Shown here piece after piece: positions 8,893 to 18,495 of a stretch of DNA of 64,000 nt. The notes under the pieces are model-generated. The model made no database searches. It worked only from the letters and a program-made list of their open reading frames with translations, and was not told the origin of the DNA. Made by a program: the position numbers and the translations under genes. Each line of letters starts with the position of its first letter. Position 1 is the first letter of the stretch. The DNA comes from Wolbachia endosymbiont (group A) of Bibio marci (GTDB taxonomy: Bacteria > Pseudomonadota > Alphaproteobacteria > Rickettsiales > Anaplasmataceae): contig NZ_OX366364.1 of the NCBI RefSeq assembly GCF_947251645.1, positions 310,001 through 374,000 of the forward strand. The letters run 5' to 3'.

Positions 8893-9876
8893 GTGGCAAT
8901 ATCAATTTTAGGTGCTGGTGCATGGGGTACAGCAATCGCAATTTCATTAGGTAGTAAGAAAGATGTGATTTTGTGGACTCGCAATGAAACTACATTTGAA
9001 TCAATCAACGGGAAAAGAGAAAGTGACAAGCTACCCGGTTGTCGAATTTCTGATAATGTGTCAGTAAAACTGGCTATTGAAGACACAATTAATGCTTCAG
9101 TAACAATCCTCGCTGTTCCCACTCAGTCTCTGAGGGAGGTATGTCAGCAATTGCATAATTGTAATCTGAAAAAAGATGTAGCAATAATTTTAGCTTGTAA
9201 GGGAATAGAAAAGTCTACATTAAAATTACCTAGTGAAATAGTAAATGAAGTTTTACCTAACAATCCTATTGCTATTTTTTCAGGCCCTAGTTTTGCTATA
9301 GAAGTTGCAAAAAAATTGCCCTATTCAATGGTTCTTGCGTGCCGAAATAACATATTGGGTTCAAAGCTAATATCAGAACTACAGCAAGAAAATGTTAAAT
9401 TACGCCTTAGTAGTGATGTTATAGGGATACAGGTTTGTGCAGCGTTAAAGAACGTTTTTGCTATAGCGTGTGGGATTGTTCTAGGTAGTAAACTTGGGTT
9501 TAATGCTCATGCAGCATTGATTACGAAAAATATGAGCGAAATTAAGGCTTTATACTCAGCAAAAGTTGGTAACGGTAATGTGGATATAAATACACTACTT
9601 GGGCCGGCATGTCTGGGTGATCTAATTATGACATGCACATCCTTGAATTCAAGAAACCTATCTTTTGGGTTTAAAATAGGTAATAGTGACAATGGCTTTA
9701 ATGTTCAGCAGATTTTGTCAGAAGACAAGTCAGTGATTGAAGGTTTTAGCACTGCTGAGCCCATATTTAATTTAGCAGGAAAGCTAAAGATAAAAATGCC
9801 TATATGTGAAGCGGTCTATAGATTATTGTATGAAAGCGCCTCTATAGAGGATACTATTTCTGTTCTTGTAAATTAG
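8893..9876 (+). CDS. gpsA: NAD(P)H-dependent glycerol-3-phosphate dehydrogenase
   Basis: Reduces dihydroxyacetone phosphate to sn-glycerol-3-phosphate for phospholipid synthesis. The GTG start is chosen because AGGA lies six bases upstream and the Rossmann motif GAGAWGTA begins at residue 7. Other family motifs are FSGPSFAIEVAKKLP, the catalytic-Lys region AALKNVFAIACG, and GPACLGDLIMTC. At 327 residues the length is normal. It is followed after 19 bp by pgpA, so two phospholipid genes are clustered. Confidence 0.96.
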   Translation: MAISILGAGAWGTAIAISLGSKKDVILWTRNETTFESINGKRESDKLPGCRISDNVSVKLAIEDTINASVTILAVPTQSLREVCQQLHNCNLKKDVAIILACKGIEKSTLKLPSEIVNEVLPNNPIAIFSGPSFAIEVAKKLPYSMVLACRNNILGSKLISELQQENVKLRLSSDVIGIQVCAALKNVFAIACGIVLGSKLGFNAHAALITKNMSEIKALYSAKVGNGNVDINTLLGPACLGDLIMTCTSLNSRNLSFGFKIGNSDNGFNVQQILSEDKSVIEGFSTAEPIFNLAGKLKIKMPICEAVYRLLYESASIEDTISVLVN

Positions 9877-9895
9877 TTTTGTACTTTGGTGTATT

Positions 9896-10378
9896 GTGAA
9901 ATTTTTATATAAATTGATATCAACATGGTGGCTGTCTGGCACAGTAAAAAAAATGCCAGGTACCGTAGGCAGCTTAGCTTCTTATCCAATTGTTCCTGTA
10001 ATACTGAGTGACAGAATTTTAGGTGCAGCAATTATTTTTTTTTTATTTTTGATTGGACTATGGTCTATAGGCAATTATATAAAACACTACGAGACTTCAT
10101 GTGATCCAAAAGAGGTAGTAATTGACGAAGTAGTTGGTCAATTGCTGACAATACTTTTAGTTTCGATATTGTTAAGCCAAGAGATGAATTGCTCTTCATT
10201 GTTGTTGTGCTTTTTTTCTTTTAGGTTTTTTGATATAATAAAAACGTGGCCTATAAATTTGATCGATAAAAATACCAAAGGTCCTTTAGGTGTTATGCTA
10301 GATGACATTATAGCTGCAATTTTAGCCTGTGTTCTTATAGGAGCCTTTTATTGTTTATTGTTGATGTATGCAGGATAA
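9896..10378 (+). CDS. pgpA: Phosphatidylglycerophosphatase A
   Basis: Membrane phosphatase converting phosphatidylglycerophosphate to phosphatidylglycerol. The PgpA signature is clear: MPGTVGSLASYP near the N-terminus, and DPKEVVIDEVVGQ, whose acidic residues bind metal, plus KNTKGPLGVMLDDIIAA. Hydrophobic segments fit a 3-4 helix membrane protein. It starts with GTG. Its 3' end overlaps the next gene by 11 bp, indicating co-translation. Confidence 0.94.
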   Translation: MKFLYKLISTWWLSGTVKKMPGTVGSLASYPIVPVILSDRILGAAIIFFLFLIGLWSIGNYIKHYETSCDPKEVVIDEVVGQLLTILLVSILLSQEMNCSSLLLCFFSFRFFDIIKTWPINLIDKNTKGPLGVMLDDIIAAILACVLIGAFYCLLLMYAG

Positions 10379-11147
10379 AAAAATTTATTATTCAAGCTTA
10401 ATTGTTCAAAATCTAAAGGATTATATACTGTACACAGCGAATTTATCTGAGTGGGAAGTACACGATGAATTTGATAACGTTACATTTACAATAAATGGTA
10501 CCAGGGAGTCATTATTTAATTTTGTGTTCTGTGGAGATCAATGTACCGAGCTTTCTATACAAAAAACTCTAGATTATCTCAGAACAAGAGATATAGAAGC
10601 AACATGGGTAATAAATTCACATATGAAAGTAAGAGATATTTTAGAAAAGTGTGAAATAAAACACGTTAGCACACCAAAAAAAGCTTTACTTAATATGAAA
10701 AATTACTTTTTACCTGCTGATGTTATTCCAAACTTGAGGTTAAATGCTGTAAATGGTAGCGACCTCTTAGAACAGTTAGATTTACACACTTCTAAAATTT
10801 TTTATCATGGCGTTGGAATTGTCAGCACATTTTTTCGCGGATTATCAAATTATGATGATAAAAACTCAAGATTAAGATTTTTTCTTGTAACACTAAATAG
10901 TGAAATTATTGGGACATGCGGTCTTTATGTTCAAGACAGCGTAGCTGGTTTTTATAGTGATGGAGTTTTACCAATTTACAGGAATCGTGGAATAGGTACC
11001 CAAATGGTTTTAGAAAGAATAAAGATAGCTAAGCAGCTTGAATGCAAATATATAGTAGCACATTGTATGAAATCTTCTGTGAACCTTTATAAGAGATTGG
11101 GCTTTCAAATGTTAGGCAATCTTTACTTATATACCTCTTCAGCATAA
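10368..11147 (+). CDS. GNAT family N-acetyltransferase
   Basis: The C-terminal third has the acetyl-CoA pyrophosphate loop RNRGIGTQMVLERI (R/QxxGxG) and the late GNAT segment SSVNLYKRLGFQMLG. The first ~150 residues are less conserved and may form a second, degenerate acetyltransferase half. The substrate is unknown. It overlaps pgpA by 11 bp and may be translationally coupled to it. Confidence 0.85.
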   Translation: MQDKKIYYSSLIVQNLKDYILYTANLSEWEVHDEFDNVTFTINGTRESLFNFVFCGDQCTELSIQKTLDYLRTRDIEATWVINSHMKVRDILEKCEIKHVSTPKKALLNMKNYFLPADVIPNLRLNAVNGSDLLEQLDLHTSKIFYHGVGIVSTFFRGLSNYDDKNSRLRFFLVTLNSEIIGTCGLYVQDSVAGFYSDGVLPIYRNRGIGTQMVLERIKIAKQLECKYIVAHCMKSSVNLYKRLGFQMLGNLYLYTSSA

Positions 11148-11189
11148 TTCTGAGCGGTTACAAATTTTTACATTTGTTTTAAAAGTGCT

Positions 11190-12326
11190 ATGTTTTTTTT
11201 GTATGAAGTGGTTTTAATATTGATTCTAATATTATTCTTTCTCTCTTATTCTAAATTAAAAATTAGTAATAAGATTAAGAACTTACAGCATCAAAATGTT
11301 ATCATAAATAATTTAATTGATACTGTGAATGATGGGTTTTATATTTGGGATGCAAAAAAGCGTATAGAAAAGTTCTCTCCCAACTTACTAATTTTGCTTA
11401 ATACTGTTTTTTACTCGTTTAATGAGTTTGTGAATTTTTTTGAGCAATCAGAAAGCTTAATTAAAAATTTTGTTGAGGCAAAGGAAATAAATAAATCTTT
11501 TACTCTAGATTTAAAGTCAAAGGACAGTGAGGTTTATTGCATATGTTACGGCAGAAGCATAATAGATGATTCTACCAATGTGATAGGTGTGCTGTTATGG
11601 ATAAGGAATGTCTCAGACTATAAGATAAAAGCTAACGGACTTGAGTTAGAAAATAGTAAGCTTACACAAGAAGTGGAGAGCTATAAAAATGTTTTCAACT
11701 CTTTACCATTTCCAATACTAAAATATAACAAGAATAGAAAGGTGGAATTTTATAATTTGTTTTATGATAAGTATGTAGATGGTTCTAAGAAATTTGCTAT
11801 TACCAGTAGCGCTCATAGCACAAAACCAGGAAGGCATGTCGTAACTTACAAGAACGAACCTAAGGTTTTCGATTTTGTTAAAATTCCAATACAAGGTTCT
11901 GGTAGCATAGTAATGTATGGGAAAGATGTTAGTGATGCAGAGAAATTATATACTGAATTAAACAGTTATTTAGCTACACAGAAAAATTTGCTTGAGAGGT
12001 TGTCGGTTGCTATAGTAATATATAGTAAGAATCAAAAGCTAAAATTTTATAATAATGCTTTCATAAAAACCTTTCAATTTGACCCAAAATTTTTGGCATC
12101 TTACCCAACTTATCATGAAGTTATGCTTTACCTCTTCGAATCTAAAAAGCTTTTAGAAAAAGAGGATTTTCAAACTATTAGTAACCAAAGACATGAGTTA
12201 TTCAAAAAATTATTTGAATCGTATGATGATACGATGCATTTCACGAATGGAAAAGCGTTCAGGGTATTAACAATACCCTACACTTCGGAAGGTTTGCTGT
12301 TCTCTTACGAAGAATGCAAAAGATAA
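11190..12326 (+). CDS. Membrane-anchored PAS-domain sensory protein without kinase domain
   Basis: One N-terminal membrane helix (about 2-20, YEVVLILILILFFLSY) is followed by three PAS-like segments: NLIDTVNDGFYIWDAKKRIEKFSP (about 42-65), FNSLPFPILKYNKNRKVEFYN (about 167-187) and LERLSVAIVIYSKNQKLKFYN. There is no HisKA or HATPase domain, so it is a sensor-only or scaffolding protein, comparable in layout to the sensory half of PleC/DivL-type proteins of the CtrA pathway. That link is inference. It is convergent with sdhB, three bases apart. Confidence 0.75.
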   Translation: MFFLYEVVLILILILFFLSYSKLKISNKIKNLQHQNVIINNLIDTVNDGFYIWDAKKRIEKFSPNLLILLNTVFYSFNEFVNFFEQSESLIKNFVEAKEINKSFTLDLKSKDSEVYCICYGRSIIDDSTNVIGVLLWIRNVSDYKIKANGLELENSKLTQEVESYKNVFNSLPFPILKYNKNRKVEFYNLFYDKYVDGSKKFAITSSAHSTKPGRHVVTYKNEPKVFDFVKIPIQGSGSIVMYGKDVSDAEKLYTELNSYLATQKNLLERLSVAIVIYSKNQKLKFYNNAFIKTFQFDPKFLASYPTYHEVMLYLFESKKLLEKEDFQTISNQRHELFKKLFESYDDTMHFTNGKAFRVLTIPYTSEGLLFSYEECKR

Positions 12327-12329
12327 TAC

Positions 12330-13118
12330 TTAAACTCCTTCTCTCTCTACCATGAGCTGTTTTACTTTCGCTATTGCTCTTGCTGGATTAAGTCCTTTAG
12401 GACAAGTTTTTGTGCAATTCATTATTGTATGACAACGATACAACTTGAATGGGTCGTTTAAAACATCAAGTCTTTCACCTGTCTTATTATCACGGCTGTC
12501 AGCAATCCATCTGTAGGCTTGTAATAGTATTGCTGGTCCTAAAAATTTATCACTATTCCACCAGTAGCTTGGGCAACCAGTCGAACAGCAAGCACATAAT
12601 ATACAGTCGGACAAGCCATCTAATTTTTTTCTATCTTCAGAAGATTGAGAGTATTCTTTATTTGGTAGGGCAGGCTTATCTGCTTGTAACCAAGGTTTAA
12701 TTGATTTGTATTGCTCATAAAATTGGCTCAAGTCTGAGACTAGGTCCTTTATCACATACATGTGAGGTAATGGATATATTTTTACGTCACCTTTTATATC
12801 GTGTATAGATCTAGTACATGCAAGAGTATTGGTTCCGTCAATATTCATGGCACAAGATCCACATATGCCTTCTCTACAAGAACGTCTGAAAGTTAAAGTC
12901 GAATCTATTTCATCCTTTATTTTTATTAATGCGTCAAGTACCATAGGGCCACAACTATCCATATCAATAAAAAATATGTCTATTCTAGGGTTTTTCTCGT
13001 CATCAGCAGACCAACGGTAAATTTGAAATCTTCTGATGTTTTTTGCTCTAGCAGGAATAGGATAAATTTTGCCCTTTTGATTAATTTTAGAATTCTTTGG
13101 CAAAGAAAACTGAACCAT
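12330..13118 (-). CDS. sdhB: Succinate dehydrogenase iron-sulfur subunit
   Basis: Complex II electron-transfer subunit. Cluster ligands are all visible: [2Fe-2S] [21 protein letters not shown], [4Fe-4S] [13 protein letters not shown], and [3Fe-4S] [17 protein letters not shown]. At 262 residues it has normal length with a typical short N-terminal extension. It is monocistronic here; the sdhA/C/D genes are not adjacent. Confidence 0.98.
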   Translation of the reverse strand: MVQFSLPKNSKINQKGKIYPIPARAKNIRRFQIYRWSADDEKNPRIDIFFIDMDSCGPMVLDALIKIKDEIDSTLTFRRSCREGICGSCAMNIDGTNTLACTRSIHDIKGDVKIYPLPHMYVIKDLVSDLSQFYEQYKSIKPWLQADKPALPNKEYSQSSEDRKKLDGLSDCILCACCSTGCPSYWWNSDKFLGPAILLQAYRWIADSRDNKTGERLDVLNDPFKLYRCHTIMNCTKTCPKGLNPARAIAKVKQLMVEREGV

Positions 13119-13204
13119 ATCACTTACCTTTTATTGTTTATAGCTAAAACCCTTTGTAGATAACATATTTTATTATCATCTACTATATTTTTATTAAATT
13201 CCTT

Positions 13205-13657
13205 TTAAATCGTGCACATATTGTAGTCAAGCGAAGCTAAAATCTCTCTTTCTAGATTTTTCATTATAATTTCTTCATCTTTTTTTTGGTGATCATAACC
13301 AAGTAAATGCAGTAATCCATGCACTAACATGTGTGTAATGTGAGCAAGAGTGGGTATACAATACTCATGCGATTCTCTTTTTATTGTGTCTATTGAAATT
13401 GCTATGTCTCCTAAATCGCACTCATTAGACAATTGTTCATACGGAAATGATAGTACGTTAGTTGGTTTATCCATTTCTCTAAATTTTAAATTAAGTTGAT
13501 GTAGCAAGTCATCATCAGCCAGAGCTATTGATATATTTGGTTTATAGTGGTCTATTTTTAATTCTTTTAGAGAAGTATTGATGACACCTAATACAAAATC
13601 TTTAGGATTTTCTATGATGCTGCACCATTTCTTGTCAAGAATATTTACTTCTAACAT
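13205..13657 (-). CDS. ybeY: Endoribonuclease YbeY (rRNA maturation)
   Basis: Zinc endoribonuclease needed for 16S rRNA 3' processing and ribosome quality control. The metal signature [11 protein letters not shown] (HxxxHxxxxxH) is intact near residues 115-125, preceded by TNVLSFPY. Its start overlaps the end of the EVE-domain gene by 7 bp, so it is the last gene of the ftsZ-EVE-ybeY unit. Confidence 0.96.
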   Translation of the reverse strand: MLEVNILDKKWCSIIENPKDFVLGVINTSLKELKIDHYKPNISIALADDDLLHQLNLKFREMDKPTNVLSFPYEQLSNECDLGDIAISIDTIKRESHEYCIPTLAHITHMLVHGLLHLLGYDHQKKDEEIIMKNLEREILASLDYNMCTI

Positions 13658-14049
13658 TCACTCATTCTTATTATTTCATTCCATTCAATTTCCGAAACTG
13701 GAGAAACTGATAAACGTGGTTGTTTTAATATAGCCATATTTTTCAAAAGTGGGTTTTGTTTTATATTATTTAACGTTACTTGGTTATTTAAAGGGTTCAA
13801 AAACTTTACATTCACTAATCCGAACTTGGGATCATTAACATGATAATACTCTTTAAATACTTCAACGATTCCAAGTATTGCTTTCTCTTTACCTGTATGA
13901 TAAAAAAACGCAAGATCGCTTACTTTCATAATTTTCATGTAATTTTGAGCTTGATAATTGTGCACACCATCCCACTCAACTACCTGCTCCTTTTCCATTT
14001 TTTGCCATGAATATTCACTTGGCTCTGACTTGAGTAGCCAAAGTTGCAT
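13651..14049 (-). CDS. EVE-domain protein
   Basis: A compact 132-residue protein that is essentially one EVE (PUA-like) domain: it begins [13 protein letters not shown], then [13 protein letters not shown], and [15 protein letters not shown] domains are thought to recognise modified bases in nucleic acid. The ATG shares its A with the ftsZ stop codon (TAATG), so expression is coupled to ftsZ. Confidence 0.93.
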   Translation of the reverse strand: MQLWLLKSEPSEYSWQKMEKEQVVEWDGVHNYQAQNYMKIMKVSDLAFFYHTGKEKAILGIVEVFKEYYHVNDPKFGLVNVKFLNPLNNQVTLNNIKQNPLLKNMAILKQPRLSVSPVSEIEWNEIIRMSEC

Positions 14050-15245
14050 TATTTTTTTCTTCTTAAGTAAGCTGGTATATCATAGATATTGCTGCCCCAC
14101 TTAGCTCCTTCGCTTACCTGTTCAGTTAGTTTTGTTTCCAGTGTTTTGTCTTGCGTACTTTCACTGTGACTATAGGGCCACTTAAATTTCTCTTTCTCTG
14201 AGTCTTCGCTCTGACTTATAGGTGAAGTTTCTGATTTATTATTGCGACCATCAATGCCAGTTGCAAGAACAGAAACTCTAACTCTTCCCTCCATCGCTTG
14301 ATCAAAAGTAGCACCAAATATTATATTTGCATTTTCATCTACTTCTTCACGCACTCTATTGGCTGCAGCATCAACTTCAAACAGAGTCATATCTCCGCCA
14401 CCAGTAATGTTAATTAATATTCCTTGCGCACCTTTCATTGATACATTATCAAGTAATGGATTGGATATTGCAGCTTCCGCAGCACTAATTGCTCTATCTT
14501 CTCCTTCTGCCTCTCCGGTGCCGATCATCGCTTTGCCCATCTCGCTCATTATTGTTTCTATATCAGCGAAGTCAAGATTAATAAGCCCTGGCATGACCAT
14601 CAAGTCAGTTACTCCTCTGATGCCAATGTGCAGAACATTATCAGCAAGTTTAAATGCATCAGAAAATGTAGTTTTTTCATTTGCAATTCTAAATAAATTC
14701 TGATTTGGAATGACAATAAGTGTATCCACGTATTGTTGCAATTCTTCAAGTCCAAACTCTGCAGTGCGCATACGGCGCACACCTTCAAAACCGAACGGTT
14801 TAGTTACAACTCCAACAGTCAATATCTTTTTTTCTTTTGGCGCTCTATCCTTAACTGCGGCTCTTGCTTCTCTGGCTGCTTTTGCAATTACCGGTGCTGC
14901 ACCGGTTCCAGTACCACCGCCCATTCCTGCTGTGATGAAAAGCATATGACTATCTTTTATATGCTCCATAATCTCATCAATTGATTCTTCTGCTGCACCT
15001 TTGCCAACATCAGGCAAAGCACCAGCACCAAGACCCTTGGTTAAGTTAATACCCAGTTGAATTTTTTTATCACACAAAGACTTTTCTAGTGCTTGAGCAT
15101 CGGTATTTGCGACAACAAAATTCACTCCTTGCAAATTGGATTGGATCATGTTATTCACAGCATTTCCACCAGCACCACCCACTCCCACAACGGTAATCCT
15201 TGGGTGTAATATAGGTAACTCTGGTAAACTAAGGTCAATTGACAT
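14049..15245 (-). CDS. ftsZ: Cell division protein FtsZ
   Basis: Tubulin-like GTPase that forms the division ring. Key motifs are [13 protein letters not shown] near the N-terminus, the GTP signature [11 protein letters not shown] (about residues 108-118), the synergy-loop segment [20 protein letters not shown], and the C-terminal peptide IPAYLRRKK used to bind partners. At 398 residues it matches Wolbachia FtsZ, a common typing marker. First gene of the ftsZ-EVE-ybeY unit. Confidence 0.99.
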   Translation of the reverse strand: MSIDLSLPELPILHPRITVVGVGGAGGNAVNNMIQSNLQGVNFVVANTDAQALEKSLCDKKIQLGINLTKGLGAGALPDVGKGAAEESIDEIMEHIKDSHMLFITAGMGGGTGTGAAPVIAKAAREARAAVKDRAPKEKKILTVGVVTKPFGFEGVRRMRTAEFGLEELQQYVDTLIVIPNQNLFRIANEKTTFSDAFKLADNVLHIGIRGVTDLMVMPGLINLDFADIETIMSEMGKAMIGTGEAEGEDRAISAAEAAISNPLLDNVSMKGAQGILINITGGGDMTLFEVDAAANRVREEVDENANIIFGATFDQAMEGRVRVSVLATGIDGRNNKSETSPISQSEDSEKEKFKWPYSHSESTQDKTLETKLTEQVSEGAKWGSNIYDIPAYLRRKK

Positions 15246-15441
15246 TTAAATTACTCAAATATTAGCGAATTCACTTGATAATAAGTTACCGCTTTTTTAA
15301 TAATATGCAAATACTTTTCACTTCTATAGGCGTAAACAGTAAACGGGATTTACTTATTCTTAATATTTATACTAATAAGTGCTATTTTATAATTACTAGA
15401 TTTTTGGATGATATTACTTCAAAAAAATAGAAAGTGTTTAT

Positions 15442-15469
15442 AAAAAGGGACAGAAACCTATCCCTTTTT
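15442..15469 (-). terminator. Intrinsic terminator of the small membrane protein gene
   Basis: AAAAAGGGA (15442-15450) pairs with TCCCTTTTT (15461-15469) around a 10-base loop, 16 bp past the stop of the minus-strand gene at 15485. The hairpin has flanking A and T tracts, so it could act on both strands. Confidence 0.7.
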
Positions 15470-15484
15470 GTTTTGTTGAAGTTA

Positions 15485-15937
15485 TTATGCAGTTTTTCCT
15501 TCTCCTTTCCATGCTTCAACCACAACATCTTTTAATTTTGAGGCAACTTGATATGTTCCATAAAGAACAGCAACTGCAGCAATTGCCATTATGGCACCTG
15601 CAACTATCTGATCAGCAACACATGTTCCGATAAATCCAGGTAATGAAGCAGCTATTGCTTGATTTGTCCCAACAAAGTAGCTGGCAGTCTTAGCAAGAAA
15701 CCCAGAAGCTTCTGCTGCACTAACAAAGCCTGCTTTCATATGCATTGCTGTAAAGACAACACTTGCAACTGCAAGCGAAAATAATGCTGTTCTTAACTTA
15801 TTATCCTTAATATACTGACCAAGCCCACCAGCAGCACCTGTAACTCCCCAGTGTTCCTTATCAGGTTGTTTATATCCCTCTGAAATAGCGTGAAAAACAC
15901 TATGTTCTTGTTCGTAATTATATTCTGTTAATGCCAT
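15485..15937 (-). CDS. Small Wolbachia-type membrane protein (hypothetical)
   Basis: 150 residues, unrecognised family. An N-terminal soluble segment rich in aromatic and acidic residues is followed by hydrophobic stretches at about 50-70 (ALFSLAVASVVFTAMHM) and 105-128 (QIVAGAIMAIAAVAVLYG), then an amphipathic tail. Real expression is suggested by an AAGGAG six bases before the ATG and a good terminator. It sits alone between ftsZ and comM. Confidence 0.8.
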   Translation of the reverse strand: MALTEYNYEQEHSVFHAISEGYKQPDKEHWGVTGAAGGLGQYIKDNKLRTALFSLAVASVVFTAMHMKAGFVSAAEASGFLAKTASYFVGTNQAIAASLPGFIGTCVADQIVAGAIMAIAAVAVLYGTYQVASKLKDVVVEAWKGEGKTA

Positions 15938-16021
15938 AACTCTACTCCTTAAATAGAATGTTAAAATTTCATTAAGAGCAGTATATAATGAAACAAATTG
16001 TCTGTCAAGTAAACTAATTTT

Positions 16022-17530
16022 TTAATATACCCTTATTCTGTAATTCAACGCTTCAGCAATGTGTGCTCTTTTTACTTTTTCAGTTTTTGCAAGATCTGCA
16101 ATGGTTCTTGCAACTTTTAATACGCGTGTGTAGCCTCGATTGGAAATGTAATTTTCTTTCAGTACGTATTTTAGCAATTCTAACCCTGCCTGATCTGGTT
16201 CAGTAAATTTATTAAATGCTTCACCGCTTACTTCTGCGTTACAACGAACATTCAATTTACTATAACGCTCAGTTTGAATTTTTCTCGCTGCTATCACTCT
16301 TTCTCTCATGATCTTAGTACTTTCTCCCTCCACAGAGATTTCAGGAGAGAGTATGCTAACGTTTGGCATTTCAATGCATATGTCTATTCTATCAAGCAAT
16401 GGTCCTGATATTTTGTTTTTGTAATCTGTGCCACACTTTGGAGCTTTGTTGCACGATCTGCTTGCATCACCTAAATAACCGCACCTGCAAGGGTTCATTG
16501 CAGCTATCAGTTGAAAATTGGCTGGATAAGTAATGTGAGCATTTGCCCTTGCAACGGTAACTTTTCTATCTTCAAGTGGTTGGCGCAGAGAATCAAGCAC
16601 AAGTCTTGGAAATTCTGGCAACTCATCAAGGAATAACACGCCATTATGAGCCATGGTAATTTCTCCGGGTTTTGCATTCTTTCCTCCCCCTATCATTGCT
16701 GGCATAGAGCATGAATGATGAGGCTCACGAAAGGGACGCGCTACTTTGAATATTTCATTACCAGTTTTTGTTATGCTGGAAATAATATTAACATCAATCA
16801 TCTCCTGTTCGGTCAAATCAGGCAGCAATCCTATAAAGCGCTTAGCAAGCATTGACTTTCCAGTACCAGGAGGGCCAACAAGAAGCATATTGTGTCCACC
16901 TGCTGCTGCAATTTCAGCTGCTCTTTTTGCAACAACTTGGCCTTTGATATCCTTCATATCGGGAATCAATCTTTTTTCTTTGGGTGCATCACTATAATTA
17001 AAAATTACTAGCTGAATTAATTGTTTACCCTTAAAGTGTCTGATAATATCAGTTAATTTCTCTATAGCTAGAATTGAAACATTCTTTACCCATAAAGCCT
17101 CTACTCCATTTCCCCTTGGGCAAATTACTCCTTTATTTGTCTGTTTTGCATTGATTACTGTTGGCAGCACACCTGAAACTGGAATAACTCTGCCATCAAG
17201 GGCAAGCTCACCCATAATGATATAAGACTGAACTTTTTCAACTGGTATCACATTCATTACAACAAGTAGTCCAATAGCAATAGCCAAGTTATAATGACTG
17301 CCTTCTTTCAGCAAATCCGCAGGGGAGAGATTAACTGTAATTCTTTTTGGAGGTAGTAGTAGATTGATTGAATTTAACGCTGCTCTGATGCGCTCTTTGG
17401 ATTCTGCAACAGTTTTATCCGGTAATCCAACAATATTAAAAGCTGGAATACCATTTGCCATATGAATTTGTGCATTGACATTTACTGTGCTAATTCCCTG
17501 AAGCGCAACGGTATTTATATTTGCAATCAT
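16022..17530 (-). CDS. comM: ComM/YifB-type Mg-chelatase-like AAA+ ATPase
   Basis: Hexameric helicase-type ATPase that in naturally competent bacteria promotes branch migration during recombination. Visible are the N-terminal Lon-like fold (KERIRAALNSINL, NLSPADLLKEGSHYNLAIAIG), Walker A GPPGTGKSM, Walker B VLFLDELPEF, and the zinc-like CRCG...C...C segment (MNPCRCGYLGDASRSCNKAPKCG starts near residue 350). At 502 residues it is full length. Its role in a non-competent symbiont is unclear. Confidence 0.95.
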   Translation of the reverse strand: MIANINTVALQGISTVNVNAQIHMANGIPAFNIVGLPDKTVAESKERIRAALNSINLLLPPKRITVNLSPADLLKEGSHYNLAIAIGLLVVMNVIPVEKVQSYIIMGELALDGRVIPVSGVLPTVINAKQTNKGVICPRGNGVEALWVKNVSILAIEKLTDIIRHFKGKQLIQLVIFNYSDAPKEKRLIPDMKDIKGQVVAKRAAEIAAAGGHNMLLVGPPGTGKSMLAKRFIGLLPDLTEQEMIDVNIISSITKTGNEIFKVARPFREPHHSCSMPAMIGGGKNAKPGEITMAHNGVLFLDELPEFPRLVLDSLRQPLEDRKVTVARANAHITYPANFQLIAAMNPCRCGYLGDASRSCNKAPKCGTDYKNKISGPLLDRIDICIEMPNVSILSPEISVEGESTKIMRERVIAARKIQTERYSKLNVRCNAEVSGEAFNKFTEPDQAGLELLKYVLKENYISNRGYTRVLKVARTIADLAKTEKVKRAHIAEALNYRIRVY

Positions 17531-17655
17531 AATATATTATATAAAATTGTTAATATAATATATTAAAGAAGTGATGAAGTAAAGGCTACAGCAATTAAAG
17601 ATGGCTTAACTTAGCAAAAAAGTGCATAGTATCCTATCGCTTTGCTGATTACAAA

Positions 17656-18495
17656 ATGTTTATAAGGATAATAACTTTTCTTTTGCTATACTCAAGCGCG
17701 GTTTTCTGTGGTGATTGTAATTTTAATTTACCATACTGTGGGCTTAGTTGTAATCTGGATCTATCATATAGAAATTTAAGTAATATAAAAAAATTGTTGA
17801 ATAACGACGATAAGTTTGTTGTGCTTACGTTTGATGATGGACCGTCTAACAATAGAGTAAACGATATTATTAATGTTCTGGAAAGCTATGAAGCAAAAGC
17901 AACATTTTTTGTGCTTGGTGAACGTATAAATGAAAAAACGTCTGAAATAGTAAAGAAAATTCATGAATCAGGTCATGAGTTAGGCAATCACTCTTGGTCG
18001 CATAGGAAGTTGACATCACTTTCAAGTGAGGAACAATTGCAAGAATTGGAAAAGACAAATACAGCAATTAAAAATGTAATAAAACAAGATGTAAAATGGT
18101 TTCGTCCGCCATATGGATGTCATGACGATAATCTAATTGAAAATACTGATCAATTAAATATGTATTCAATATTATGGACAGTTGATTCGCTAGATTGGCA
18201 AGGTGATAAACCAGAAGCTTTAGTTGAAAGAGTTTTAAGTAATGTACATAATGGAGCAGTTATACTGTTTCATGATCACAATAACAGATCAAACACAATT
18301 GAAGCTTTACCTCATATTATTAAAATACTAAAAAAATCAGGTTACAAATTTGTTACCTTAAGTGAGTGGGAAAAAAGGGTTTGTAATACGGTAAAAGCCA
18401 GAAGTGTAACAATAAAAGAGGGGGGAAAAGTGCGTTTTGAAGGAATGTTATGTGGACAAAAAACAAAGTCTTTAACCGCAGAGCATTCATATTAG
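17656..18495 (+). CDS. Exported polysaccharide deacetylase (NodB/CE4 fold)
   Basis: A signal peptide (residues 1-18, ending SAVFCGD) leads to a NodB domain with LTFDDGP (D60, D61), NHSWSH (H112, H116) and WFRPPYG (R150), all needed for metal binding and catalysis in carbohydrate esterase family 4. It would act in the periplasm on an N-acetylated glycan. The 3' end overlaps mrdA by 46 bp, linking it to peptidoglycan-type metabolism, notable because Wolbachia makes lipid II but no classical sacculus. Confidence 0.9.
   Translation: MFIRIITFLLLYSSAVFCGDCNFNLPYCGLSCNLDLSYRNLSNIKKLLNNDDKFVVLTFDDGPSNNRVNDIINVLESYEAKATFFVLGERINEKTSEIVKKIHESGHELGNHSWSHRKLTSLSSEEQLQELEKTNTAIKNVIKQDVKWFRPPYGCHDDNLIENTDQLNMYSILWTVDSLDWQGDKPEALVERVLSNVHNGAVILFHDHNNRSNTIEALPHIIKILKKSGYKFVTLSEWEKRVCNTVKARSVTIKEGGKVRFEGMLCGQKTKSLTAEHSY

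Noticed and set aside
14359..14984. Plus-strand ORFs within ftsZ
   Set aside because: Shadows of a highly conserved gene on the other strand.
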